Shown here: in pieces, positions 8,554 to 16,513 of the stretch | Numbering within the stretch: position 1 is the stretch's first letter | How the letters are laid out: every line of letters begins with the position of its first letter | Origin: Azonexaceae bacterium | GTDB lineage: Bacteria; Pseudomonadota; Gammaproteobacteria; Burkholderiales; Rhodocyclaceae | DNA: 64,000 nt | Assembly: GCA_013335535.1 (NCBI GenBank) | Contig: JAAXVL010000001.1 | Span: 982,125-1,046,124 of the forward strand | Direction: 5' to 3' | Made by a program: the position numbers and the translations under genes | Notes under the pieces: model-generated | What the model was told of the DNA's origin: nothing | Databases searched by the model: none | What the model saw: only the letters and a program-made list of their open reading frames with translations

Positions 8554-8961
8554 TTACGCCGCAGCCTGTTCGCCGGGCGTAATTTGCGCCCAGGCTTCGC
8601 GCAGGCTGCCTAACAACTCGGACACTTCATCGAGCGCGGCAACATTGTTTTTCAGGTTTGCGAACAACAGGCGCTGCGCCATGTATTCATACAGAGCCGC
8701 AAGGCGCTCAGCCAATTCACCGCCGGCTTCCATATCCAGGCTGGCGCGCAGGCCGTTCGTGATCAGGTCGATAGCCTTCGATATAGCGGCCCCTTTTTCG
8801 GGGATTTGGCCACCCTGCATTTGAATGCGGGCCAGGGAAACCGCAGCCAAGGCACCGTCAAACAACATCAAGACCAGACGGTGCGGGTCAGCAGTCTCGA
8901 CAGCTGCATCGACTCCCACCTTGGCATAACTCTCTGCGGGGCTACGCATCATCCCGAACAT
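8554..8961 (-). CDS. fliS: FliS, flagellin export chaperone
   Basis: 135 residues. FliS binds the C-terminus of flagellin in the cytoplasm and prevents early polymerisation. The typical N-terminus with AYAKVGVDAAVETADPHRLVLMLFDGAL is seen in the form SYAKVGVDAAVETADPHRLV, followed by the helix containing KGAAISKAIDLITNGLRASLD. It lies between fliD and fliT with short gaps. Confidence 0.95.
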   Translation of the reverse strand: MFGMMRSPAESYAKVGVDAAVETADPHRLVLMLFDGALAAVSLARIQMQGGQIPEKGAAISKAIDLITNGLRASLDMEAGGELAERLAALYEYMAQRLLFANLKNNVAALDEVSELLGSLREAWAQITPGEQAAA

Positions 8962-8979
8962 TATTTTTATCCTTTAATT

Positions 8980-10422
8980 TCAAGCTGCGCCGGGCAGGTT
9001 GGCTAGCTGCTGGGTTAGATACGAACTCGTCTTGTTCATGCTGGCAACCAGCGTATCCAAGGCGGCGAACTGTTTGCGATAGCGGGCCTCCACTTGGGTT
9101 AGACGATCAGCCAAGGCTGTCTGACGCTTGCCGATGTCCTTGATCAATCGGTTGGTGCTATCGGTCGCGGCTGTAATGTTGCCGGAGGAGCCGACCAAGC
9201 CTTCCAAGCCGTTCTTGAAGCGGCTACCGAGACTCGATACGAGATCGGTTACGCCAGCGTAGTCGGCTGCAACGGCTGCATTGAGCTTGGTTGTGTCGAG
9301 CTTGAGAGAGCCGTCTTTTTGCAGCGAAACGCCAATATCTGTGAGCGTCTGGTACGCAGAGCTTCCACCAGCTGTTGTTTGGAGCAGCGTTCTGACCTGA
9401 TTCTGCGCGCCACGTAAGGTGCTGTCACCTTGGAGCGCTCCCGCCTTCTTAGTGCCCGCATCATAGTAGCCAAGGTCTTTCATCGACTTGGCTGAATCGT
9501 TATAGGCTTTGACGAAGCTATTGATTGCTGACGTTAAAGAGGTTGTGCTGTCCTTGGTTACCGTCAGGCTGGTGGGGGTCCCGACATTCGTTTTGGCCAG
9601 TGTCAGGGTTACGCCATCCAGTATCCCTGTGACGACATTGGTGCTACTGGTGGCGGCAATCCCGTTTAGCTTGAAGGCAGCATTCGCTGCAGCCTGCCCG
9701 CCATTGGCGGCTGCCTGTGAAAGCGTACCGGAGCCTGCGCCGGAGGGGTTGAAATCCAGCCCGCCAATTCCGGAAAGTTTCATGACGTTGGCAGTGCCTG
9801 TCTTGGTGCTGGAAAGCACCAGTTGTTTGCCATTCGTGCCATTAACAATGGTTGCGCTGACCCGGCCATCGGTGGCTGCTTTGTTGATGGCATCGCGCAC
9901 GTTTTCCAGCGTAGCGCCGGCGGCTACCGTGACATTCAATTCACGAGTCGCATCGGCGGCAAAAGCTAGGGCCGGGCTGGTGCCTGTCAGTGCCCCCAGT
10001 TCGATTTTTAGCGTGCCGCCTGTCGCCAGTCCTGCCGCCAGCGCTGCCGTGCCCGCTATGTTGGTCGAATCTGGACTGGTTAATCGGTGCGCGCTGGCCA
10101 AGGCGCTAACTTCAAGACTGTAAACACCTGCAACTGCACCGGTTGAGGCGGTGGCTGATGCGATGGTCGTGTCGGCCACACTGGCCGAAAAGCTGGCGTA
10201 TTTGTTGAGGGCGGTTTGCCCGGTAGCGGGAATAAAACCCTGGGCAGCTGTTTGCAGTGATGACAGGGCGCCCTTGAGCGAGCCCAGCGCTGAAATTCGT
10301 GCCTGATAGGAGGCTTCTTTCGTTTGCAGAGCAATTAAAGGTTGTTGCTCTGCCTGCATCAGGCTGGTGAGCAGGCCATTGAGGTCAAGCCCCGAGCCAA
10401 CACCGAGAGAAGAAACGGCCAT
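8980..10422 (-). CDS. fliD: FliD, flagellar filament cap protein
   Basis: 480 residues. The conserved N-terminus (VGSGLDLNGLLTSLMQAEQQPL) and the C-terminal coiled region (LTQVEARYRKQFAALDTLVASMNKTSSYLTQQLANL) are characteristic. The middle is rich in Ala, Thr and Gly, as in surface-exposed cap domains. FliD sits at the filament tip and guides flagellin folding. It follows flaG after 32 bases, so flaG-fliD-fliS-fliT is probably one transcript. Confidence 0.95.
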   Translation of the reverse strand: MAVSSLGVGSGLDLNGLLTSLMQAEQQPLIALQTKEASYQARISALGSLKGALSSLQTAAQGFIPATGQTALNKYASFSASVADTTIASATASTGAVAGVYSLEVSALASAHRLTSPDSTNIAGTAALAAGLATGGTLKIELGALTGTSPALAFAADATRELNVTVAAGATLENVRDAINKAATDGRVSATIVNGTNGKQLVLSSTKTGTANVMKLSGIGGLDFNPSGAGSGTLSQAAANGGQAAANAAFKLNGIAATSSTNVVTGILDGVTLTLAKTNVGTPTSLTVTKDSTTSLTSAINSFVKAYNDSAKSMKDLGYYDAGTKKAGALQGDSTLRGAQNQVRTLLQTTAGGSSAYQTLTDIGVSLQKDGSLKLDTTKLNAAVAADYAGVTDLVSSLGSRFKNGLEGLVGSSGNITAATDSTNRLIKDIGKRQTALADRLTQVEARYRKQFAALDTLVASMNKTSSYLTQQLANLPGAA

Positions 10423-10454
10423 GATGAGCCTCCACGTTTAACGTTGGCGCTAGT

Positions 10455-10841
10455 TTACGCCTTTTGCTGCACCAGCAAACCCTTCATCTTGTCGATGGCT
10501 TTGGCAATGCCCAGCATTTCCTCGGAGGGAAACTGACGGATCACGTCCTTGGTAGCCAAATCAATTACCTTGACGATAGTCTTGCCGGTTTCGTCATCCA
10601 GATTGAACTGAATCGAATTGTTGATCGGTTTCAGGAAGTCGTTGACCTGCTTGACGGCATCTTCAAGCTCCTGGCGGCTCGCTTCGGCTTTTTGTGTCTG
10701 ACTTGGTGCCTGCTCGGTCTGAACGCTGGAGGCGCTGCTGGCCTGTGCTGCGCGTGCCTGACGAACCTCGACGGCTGGTGTTTCGGCAGCGACGGGGCGA
10801 GCGGTGGCGCCGGGCAGACTGTTGATGGAAGAGATGTTCAT
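10455..10841 (-). CDS. flaG: FlaG family flagellar protein
   Basis: About 128 residues. I use the ATG at 10841 (MNISSINSLPG), which has an AAGGAG site 6-7 bases upstream, rather than the TTG codon two triplets earlier. The C-terminal half is the FlaG domain (LEDAVKQVNDFLKPINNSIQFNLDDE...KVIDLATKDVIRQFPSEEMLGIAKAIDKMKGLLV). FlaG is associated with filament length control in several genera. It is placed between fliC and fliD, as usual. Confidence 0.92.
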   Translation of the reverse strand: MNISSINSLPGATARPVAAETPAVEVRQARAAQASSASSVQTEQAPSQTQKAEASRQELEDAVKQVNDFLKPINNSIQFNLDDETGKTIVKVIDLATKDVIRQFPSEEMLGIAKAIDKMKGLLVQQKA

Positions 10842-10890
10842 TGCCAACTCCTTGATTTACGGGCGAAGGGCGCGGGGCGTTTCCGCCACC

Positions 10891-10916
10891 GCGCCCGGTT
10901 CGTTTAAGCCGGGCGC
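10891..10916. terminator. Stem-loop between fliC and flaG
   Basis: An 8-base perfect stem, GCGCCCGG with CCGGGCGC, around a 10-base loop lies 21 bases downstream of the fliC stop. There is no U-run on either strand, so it may act as a weak or factor-dependent terminator or as an mRNA 3' stabiliser for the abundant fliC message. Confidence 0.5.
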
Positions 10917-10937
10917 GTGGCCAGGCTTGAGTCAGGA

Positions 10938-12350
10938 TTAGCCGCGCAGCAGGGTCAGTACGTTCTGCGGCAGGGCATTGGCCTGGGCCAGCATGGCGGT
11001 ACCGGCTTGTTGCAGAATCTGCGAACGGGTCAGATTGGCTGTTTCAGAGGCGAAGTCGGCATCCTGAATACGGCTACGGGACGCGGAGATATTTTCAGAA
11101 GCAGTCTGAAGGCTCGTGACCACAGCGCTGAATCGGTTCTGCAAAGCACCGAGGTTGGCACGGGAGCTGTTGAGTTGCTGGAGGGCAGCGTCAACCATGC
11201 TCAGTGAGCTTTGCGCGCCGCTAGCGGTGCTGATGTCGATTGCAGAAATTGCATTCAATGTGCCGACGTTCGAAGCAGACAATCCGGTCCGTCCTGTTCC
11301 GTTGGTGCCGCCAATAGTGATCGTCGGGGATGCAGAGACCAGCGTTAGCGTGCCTTGAGTGGTGGCGGCAGCAAGGCCTACGTCAGCAAGCGCACCGGTA
11401 ACAGCACCGTTTGATGAAAGAGCAACGGCAATGGCGCGTCCGTCGGCAGCCGTCAAGTCAATGTTGCCTGAAACAATGGCGGCTGTTACGCCAGTCTTGT
11501 CGCTAATGTCGTTGATTGCATTGACCATGGAGGCTTTGTCTGTAGCTAAGGTGCCAGTATCGGTAACCAAAGCAGTGTCGAATCCATTAATGCTTACGGC
11601 AACAATGTCGCCCGCGGTAGCTGCAGTGCCTGCAGCACCAGCCACTGTGGTGCTGGCAGTGGCATATACGCCAGCATTGGCCGAGTTGATTGCGGCTGCC
11701 TTAGCCCACGCCGAAATTGCGGTTTGTCCTGCGCCTGCACCAGCAACTGAGGCGCCAACGGCAACGCTATTTACCGTCAGATCACCTGCGGCAATGGCGC
11801 TATTATCGACAGCGGTTGCCGTAGTGACCTTGTATCCACCAAGGTCTGTGGCTCGGGCGCTACTCAGATTGCCGACGGTGATCGTCTCTCCTGCGTTGGC
11901 GCCAACTTGGAATGATTGGTTGGTAAAGCTGCCATTCAGTAGTTTCACGCCGTTGAAAGCGGAGGTCGTTGCCACACGGTCAATTTCAGCAATGAGCGAC
12001 GATACTTCAGAGTTAAGAGCCTGGCGGTCTGAGGCGCTGTTGCTGGCATTCGATGCCTGAACAGCCAATTCGCGGATGCGTTGCAGGTTATTGGAAATTT
12101 GGGTTTGATCGCCTTCAGCCGTTTGTGCCAGAGAGATGGCGTCATTTGCATTTCTGGCAGCTTGGTTCATGCCATTGATTTGCGACGTCATCCGAGACGA
12201 GATGGCCATACCTGCCGCGTCGTCTTTTGCGCTGTTGATGCGCAGACCGGTGGAGAGGCGTTGCAGAGAGGTCGCCAGCGAACTTTGCGAGGTATTCAGG
12301 TTGCGTTGAGCATTTAGCGACGAGATGTTGGTGTTGATTGTTTGGGCCAT
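10938..12350 (-). CDS. fliC: Flagellin
   Basis: 470 residues. The conserved N-terminus MAQTINTNISSLNAQRNLN and the D1 region (LSTGLRINSAKDDAAGMAISSRM) and C-terminus (RSRIQDADFASETANLTRSQILQQAGTAMLAQANALPQNVL) are classic flagellin. The central 170-residue part is variable and rich in Ala, Thr, Val and Gly. The start at 12350 is set by the conserved MAQ and a GGAGA site; a sigma-28 promoter lies about 100 bases upstream. No second flagellin gene is in the window. Confidence 0.97.
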   Translation of the reverse strand: MAQTINTNISSLNAQRNLNTSQSSLATSLQRLSTGLRINSAKDDAAGMAISSRMTSQINGMNQAARNANDAISLAQTAEGDQTQISNNLQRIRELAVQASNASNSASDRQALNSEVSSLIAEIDRVATTSAFNGVKLLNGSFTNQSFQVGANAGETITVGNLSSARATDLGGYKVTTATAVDNSAIAAGDLTVNSVAVGASVAGAGAGQTAISAWAKAAAINSANAGVYATASTTVAGAAGTAATAGDIVAVSINGFDTALVTDTGTLATDKASMVNAINDISDKTGVTAAIVSGNIDLTAADGRAIAVALSSNGAVTGALADVGLAAATTQGTLTLVSASPTITIGGTNGTGRTGLSASNVGTLNAISAIDISTASGAQSSLSMVDAALQQLNSSRANLGALQNRFSAVVTSLQTASENISASRSRIQDADFASETANLTRSQILQQAGTAMLAQANALPQNVLTLLRG

Positions 12351-12447
12351 TTTGTATCTCCTTGGATCAGTTGATCTGTTGGCCAGCACTGGGTGCCAGC
12401 CGCTTTAAATCTGGGTGGAGCGATCAATTTGTTCCACCGTTGATTCA

Positions 12448-12475
12448 ATTTACGGAACTGACAGAAAAAACTTTA
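12448..12475 (-). promoter_or_regulatory. Sigma-28 (FliA) promoter of fliC
   Basis: On the minus strand: TAAAG, 15 bases, then CCGTAAAT, which fits the flagellar sigma-28 consensus (TAAAG-N15-GCCGATAA). The distance to the flagellin start, about 100 bases, gives a normal leader. Seen directly; activity is inferred. Confidence 0.85.
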
Positions 12476-12499
12476 GAGATATTTTTGGTGTTTTTTGCG

Positions 12500-12510
12500 G
12501 TTGACCGTGG
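12500..12510 (+). repeat. GTTGACCGTGG repeat, copy 2 (between fliC and the cyclase gene)
   Basis: Preceded by TTTTTTGCG. TTGACCG of this copy pairs with CGGTCAA at 12515-12521 to form a 7-base inverted repeat. Confidence 0.75.
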
Positions 12511-12528
12511 CAAGCGGTCAATGGGTGG

Positions 12529-14301
12529 CTACGAGGCTTGGTTTTCAACCGTGACGACGCGGTTCTTGCCGCTTTGTTTGGCTTTGTACATCGCTTCGTC
12601 GGCCCGTTTGATGACTGTGGTTTGCGTGTCTTCCGGGCGCAATTGGGTTACACCGGCGCTGAATGTGATCAGTACTTTGTCGTTGCCATGCAGGAAGAAC
12701 TTTTTGGTCAGTTCGCGCTGGAGGCGAGTGAGGGCGCTGGCGGCGTCGTTTAGTGGCGTGTCCGGTAGCAGGATGATGAATTCTTCGCCGCCAAAACGGG
12801 CGACAGTGTCTTGCGGGCGCAGGGTTTCGCGGCAGATGGTGGCGAGGTGGATGAGGGCTTCGTCGCCGGTGTCGTGACCCATCGAGTCGTTCAGTTTCTT
12901 GAAATTGTCGATGTCGATCAACGCTACGCACAGCGAGGTTTCGTGGCGTGTCGCCCGGGCGGCTTCCTTGGTGAAAATTTCTTCCAGGCCGCGGCGGTTG
13001 AGGACACCGGTGAGTTGGTCGTGGCGGACGAGGTCGCTGGTGGTTTCGAGCTCTCGTTCAAGTTCACTGATGCGCGCTTCTGACTCCTGCACCTTTTTCT
13101 GGGTTGAGCGTAGTTCGTCGCGTGAGCGCTGGGCGTTGATCTGGATTGTCCTGGTTTCGCGCATGACTTCACCCAGCACGCTTTCCAGCTCGGAGATGTC
13201 GGTGGCGGAACTGATTTTCCCGGCGCAGCTTTCAATTTTGTCGTGATAGTCGGAGGTTGCATCGGCGAAGTCGGCGAGGTGATCGACGAAGCCGGCCAGC
13301 ATGCTCTTGATCGCATCCCGTGCTTCCGACAGGCTGGCCTTGAGCTGGCTTTGCTTGTAGAGGACTTCTTTCAGGCGTCGTTCGGCATCATCGAGGGCGC
13401 GTTGCGACAGGGGTTTGTCGATAATTTCCCGGACGACCTCGATCTGTCCGTGCAGCCAGTGGTCATCGAGAACAAGCTCGGTGATGTTGCCGACGAGCAG
13501 GCGGAGCAGGCCGAGGAGGCTGTGGCGGAGTTCGGTCTGGTCTTCGGCGAGCAGTTCGAGCTTGAAAGCAAAGCGTTTCAGGCGAACAAGGAATTCCTGC
13601 AGCTGCAACGGGGAGATGGCGCTGCGGATGTCCTTAGCCAGGGCCTTGGCGTCTGTCGACAGCTGCGGACTTTCGATCAGCTGAGTGGCCATCGCCGTTT
13701 CGAGCGTAAAGGCAAACAATTCGCGCAGTTCGGGTAGCAGATCGGCGGTTGCCACGGTCAACCCGGAATTTGGGCTGATTTCGACATTGCTCGCTTCGGC
13801 AGGGTTGGCTACCTCGGATTCCCTGCCTTGTCCCCACGAGCGCAGCAGGCTTTGCAAGCGGGTGAACAGCGAGTCGGGATTGGCGGCGTTGCTCGTCAGC
13901 ACGTGTTCCAGCGACTCACGTTTGCGGGCGGAGGTCAGGCCCGGGTGTTTGGCGTCCCACTGGCGCAGGAGATCCGCTATCACCTCTGACCAGGCTAGTT
14001 TTTGCGATTCGGCAAGTCCGGCTACGAAATCGCCCAGGTACTTCTTGTAGTCATCCCAGCTGGCCAACTTGACTGCCTCGTCGAGCTGGCGGGCCAGGCG
14101 CAACTGGTCGGGCGAGGCCTTGGGCAGGGCGGCCGCGAGTGAGCGCAATTGCGATTCCGGAAACGAAGCGCCGGCCGGCTTGGTGCCGGCGATCTCATGA
14201 TAGAGCGTCTGGTAATTCTCCGGCGATGGCGGAATGCGGCGTGCGGCGAGCAGGCGCAGGGTTTCCCGGGCGATTTCGAAGGGATTGGTGAGTGTGCTCA
14301 T
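12529..14301 (-). CDS. Diguanylate cyclase with long helical N-terminal region
   Basis: 590 residues. The C-terminal 165 residues form a GGDEF domain with the active-site variant GGEEF (RFGGEEFIILLP), so it should make c-di-GMP. The N-terminal 400 residues are soluble and helical, with a coiled coil (near 370-420, QRSRDELRSTQKKVQESEARISELERELE broken by charged heptads) just before the cyclase. No membrane segment or known sensor domain is evident. It lies next to fliC and 6 kb from the PilZ gene ycgR, which suggests a role in motility switching, though this is only positional. Confidence 0.88.
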   Translation of the reverse strand: MSTLTNPFEIARETLRLLAARRIPPSPENYQTLYHEIAGTKPAGASFPESQLRSLAAALPKASPDQLRLARQLDEAVKLASWDDYKKYLGDFVAGLAESQKLAWSEVIADLLRQWDAKHPGLTSARKRESLEHVLTSNAANPDSLFTRLQSLLRSWGQGRESEVANPAEASNVEISPNSGLTVATADLLPELRELFAFTLETAMATQLIESPQLSTDAKALAKDIRSAISPLQLQEFLVRLKRFAFKLELLAEDQTELRHSLLGLLRLLVGNITELVLDDHWLHGQIEVVREIIDKPLSQRALDDAERRLKEVLYKQSQLKASLSEARDAIKSMLAGFVDHLADFADATSDYHDKIESCAGKISSATDISELESVLGEVMRETRTIQINAQRSRDELRSTQKKVQESEARISELERELETTSDLVRHDQLTGVLNRRGLEEIFTKEAARATRHETSLCVALIDIDNFKKLNDSMGHDTGDEALIHLATICRETLRPQDTVARFGGEEFIILLPDTPLNDAASALTRLQRELTKKFFLHGNDKVLITFSAGVTQLRPEDTQTTVIKRADEAMYKAKQSGKNRVVTVENQAS

Positions 14302-14323
14302 GTCGAAATTTGAATGTTCAAGC

Positions 14324-14329
14324 TATAAT
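14324..14329 (+). promoter_or_regulatory. -10 box of the tRNA-Thr promoter
   Basis: A perfect TATAAT 18 bases before the tRNA 5' end, divergent from the cyclase gene. The -35 region is poor. Distance and orientation fit a tRNA promoter. Confidence 0.6.
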
Positions 14330-14346
14330 CGCGCCCCATCACTTGG

Positions 14347-14420
14347 GCCCCCGTAGCATGAAGGTCGTGCAGTTGATTTGTAATCATCAGGTAGCGGTTC
14401 GATTCCGTTCGGGGGCACCA
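14347..14420 (+). tRNA. tRNA-Thr (anticodon UGU)
   Basis: A 74-base cloverleaf with encoded CCA: acceptor stem GCCCCCG/CGGGGGC, D-arm GCAU-GAAGGUC-GUGC, anticodon loop UUUGUAA, 4-base variable loop, T-arm AGCGG-UUCGAUU-CCGUU and 3' ACCA. The anticodon UGU reads ACA (Thr). It is unusual: the D-loop is short, the anticodon stem has a U-U mismatch (second pair) and the variable loop is one base short. It still keeps U8, GG in the D-loop and the T-loop consensus. Confidence 0.85.
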
Positions 14421-14437
14421 GTAAAATAAAACAGTTA

Positions 14438-14462
14438 AGCCATTCTTCGGAATGGCTTTTTT
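14438..14462 (+). terminator. Rho-independent terminator after tRNA-Thr
   Basis: Stem AGCCATTC / GAATGGCT with a UUCG tetraloop followed by a run of T (14457-14462). A textbook intrinsic terminator 18 bases after the tRNA. Confidence 0.92.
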
Positions 14463-14677
14463 GTTTTCTGGGATTGTTTGGACGCCCGCTGAATTTTTCC
14501 CATCAATTTATCTCTCGGCTGCCTGGGCAAGTTCTTCGAATCATACCTGCATGGCGAGAGCCTGTTGAGTGAGTTGGGGGGATCCTGGCGTTCTTTGTTT
14601 GAGGCTATGCCCAATTGCATTACCCATTTTGAATTTAGGGGTAATATTCCATTGGTCTAATTGCAGGGGGCGTGCCG

Positions 14678-15541
14678 ATGTTTTTCAATAAGCTGAATGG
14701 GCTTGTTCGTGGCCCGCGTGCGTTGTCGCCGACTCACCGGTTTGTCGAGAAGGTGGTTGCGGCCTTGGGCGAGTCGATTACCGGGGCGAACAATTTCGAG
14801 CCGATCCTGACGCAGGCCCTGCATGCGGCTGAGGGGTACTACCATCAGCAGGTCATGGCCATTCCGGGACCGTTTGAAGTTTCGGTCAGCGATCCGGGGA
14901 ACAATCCATTTTTTTCGACGGTTTTTGCCGGGCCGGAGGATGTCCAGGCGGCGCTGGGTAGAAGCATCGAGATACGGGATTTTTTGCCGCCACTGGCCAG
15001 GGAAGGCAAGCTCGAGTTCTTCGGGCTCCTGGGCTTTCGTGAGCGGTCGGCGCGAGACGGTGAGTTGGACCTGCAGTTTGCCGATCACACCATCCGCAGT
15101 ATTGGCTACAGCGAAGAATATTGCCGGGAAAGTCTGCGCAACTCGTGTCTGCATCGTCTGCTTGGCCAGTTCCGTGAGCATGTTGAAATTCTGCGGAACC
15201 GGGGGCGCCTCCTCAAAACGGAGTGGAATATTGAAAATGGCGTGAACGTGTCAACTGCCAAGGATGGTCAGGCACCGGAGTTTGTACTGGCTGAGCGGGA
15301 ATTGCAGCCCGACAATTTGCTGAAAGGTTTGGTGGCCTGGCTGGAAACGCCCGAAAATCACCTGAGCCTGGGGCCGAGCAATATTGCCGTCACCGACCCA
15401 TGGCAAGGCAGAAAAGAGTTGCCGGTGATGCGTTGCGCCGACCGACGCCACTGGGTGGTCAGTCTGGTCCAGATGTCTGTTCAGGATGCCATGGATGCAC
15501 TGGCCAGCGAGTCTCGCTGTCATCGCTACATTCTGATCTAG
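14678..15541 (+). CDS. Protein of unknown function
   Basis: 287 residues from ATG 14678, preceded by AGGGGG seven bases upstream (a GTG two codons earlier is too close to that site). I do not recognise the family. It looks soluble and cytoplasmic: no signal peptide or membrane segment, even charge, several aromatic stretches (TVFAGPEDVQAALGRSIEIRDFLPPL; DLQFADHTIRSIGYSEEY). There are five cysteines, without a metal-binding pattern. It is a single gene between the tRNA-Thr terminator and the DUF2789 gene, so the neighbours do not suggest a role. Confidence 0.8.
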   Translation: MFFNKLNGLVRGPRALSPTHRFVEKVVAALGESITGANNFEPILTQALHAAEGYYHQQVMAIPGPFEVSVSDPGNNPFFSTVFAGPEDVQAALGRSIEIRDFLPPLAREGKLEFFGLLGFRERSARDGELDLQFADHTIRSIGYSEEYCRESLRNSCLHRLLGQFREHVEILRNRGRLLKTEWNIENGVNVSTAKDGQAPEFVLAERELQPDNLLKGLVAWLETPENHLSLGPSNIAVTDPWQGRKELPVMRCADRRHWVVSLVQMSVQDAMDALASESRCHRYILI

Positions 15542-15630
15542 GTCTAACCGCTTTCTTCCGGAACTGTTTGGCTCTCTTTTCATCGAACCGATACGCGTAT
15601 TCCACGCAGACAGTCGGGAAAGGAATTGAC

Positions 15631-15861
15631 ATGAATGCCAGCCTGCACACGATGGACAATCTGTTTGCCCAACTGGGATTGCCGGACGACCCCGTGGCGA
15701 TTGATGGTTTCATTGCCAGCCATCGCCCGCTGGCGCATGGCGTCGCGCTTTATCGCGCGCCATTCTGGACGGCTGCTCAGCGCGCTTTCCTGAAGGAAGA
15801 AATCATGGAGGATGCGGACTGGGCAGGTGTCATTGACGAACTCAACGTTCGCCTGTCGTAA
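15631..15861 (+). CDS. DUF2789 family protein
   Basis: 76 residues. The pattern MDNLFAQLGLPDDPVAIDGFI...FWTAAQRAFLKEEI.EDADWAGVIDELN is that of the DUF2789 family of small proteobacterial proteins with unknown function. Ribosome site AGGA lies 8-10 bases before the ATG. It converges on hpaR. Confidence 0.85.
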   Translation: MNASLHTMDNLFAQLGLPDDPVAIDGFIASHRPLAHGVALYRAPFWTAAQRAFLKEEIMEDADWAGVIDELNVRLS

Positions 15862-15881
15862 ATCGTCGGTTGCTTCGCCGA

Positions 15882-16361
15882 TCAGAGCGCTGACCAATCC
15901 TTCTTGGGGGGTAGCGCAACCCGGGGAATCGGGCCGCGCTCGGCGGCGATGACGCGGTCCATGACCTCGTAGAGTTCCTTGATGAGCTCCGCGCCAAACG
16001 CCTTTTCGATGACCTTGTATTGCTCGACGATGAGCGGGCCGAGCTCCGACACCAGTTGCTCGCTCTTCGGCGTGAGGCGGACGATGACCCGGCGCTGGTC
16101 TTCCGGCATACGCTCGCGGGTGACCAGGTTCATTTCTTCCATGCGCGACAGGACGCCGGTCATGCTCGGGCTCAGGATGTGGCAAATCTCGCAGATTTCC
16201 CGCGGCTCGAGTTGCTCCGTTTCGCTCAGCGTGCGCAGAATTCGCCACTGCTGTTCGGTCAGGCCGAAGTGCGAGATTATCGGGCGAAAGTGGCAGAGCA
16301 ATTCTTCCCGGGCTTTCAGGAAAAGTTGCGGCAGGTTTCGGTAAGCTAGCTTGCGCGACAT
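15882..16361 (-). CDS. hpaR: HpaR, MarR-family repressor of homoprotocatechuate degradation
   Basis: 159 residues with a winged helix of the MarR family. It resembles enterobacterial HpaR along its length: KAREELLCHFRPIISHFGLTEQQWRILR corresponds to the HpaR segment QAREAAMSYFRPIVK..LTEQQWRI, followed by ILSPSMTGVLSRMEEMNLVTRERMPEDQRRV. In E. coli HpaR represses the meta-cleavage operon and 4-HPA relieves repression. Here the gene is divergent from hpaA and next to the monooxygenase operon, about 30 kb from the hpa pathway genes. A palindrome in the shared intergenic region is likely its own operator. Confidence 0.88.
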   Translation of the reverse strand: MSRKLAYRNLPQLFLKAREELLCHFRPIISHFGLTEQQWRILRTLSETEQLEPREICEICHILSPSMTGVLSRMEEMNLVTRERMPEDQRRVIVRLTPKSEQLVSELGPLIVEQYKVIEKAFGAELIKELYEVMDRVIAAERGPIPRVALPPKKDWSAL

Positions 16362-16426
16362 GAACAGACGCTCTCTGGAGGTGGTTTGAGTGCATTCAAC
16401 AGGAATACATGCCGAAATGATACCAG

Positions 16427-16455
16427 TTGACTGGCTAATATGTTAGTGATTGAAT
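16427..16455 (+). promoter_or_regulatory. hpaA promoter with HpaR-type operator (site A)
   Basis: TTGACT (-35, 16427) and TTGAAT (-10, 16450) are spaced by 17 bases. The spacer holds TGGCTAATATGTTAGTGA (16432-16449), a palindrome of the type seen at five other places in this island. Binding there would block RNA polymerase. The -10 is weak. Because it lies between hpaR and hpaA it may control both. Confidence 0.65.
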
Positions 16456-16513
16456 CGGAACGCTTCGGATCGGGGGCTGGTCTTATCTTGAGAGAACTGG
16501 ATTGGAACGTGGA

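Noticed and set aside
10891..10916. An intrinsic terminator for fliC
   Set aside because: The stem is strong but no U-run follows on the fliC strand; listed only as a stem-loop with moderate confidence.
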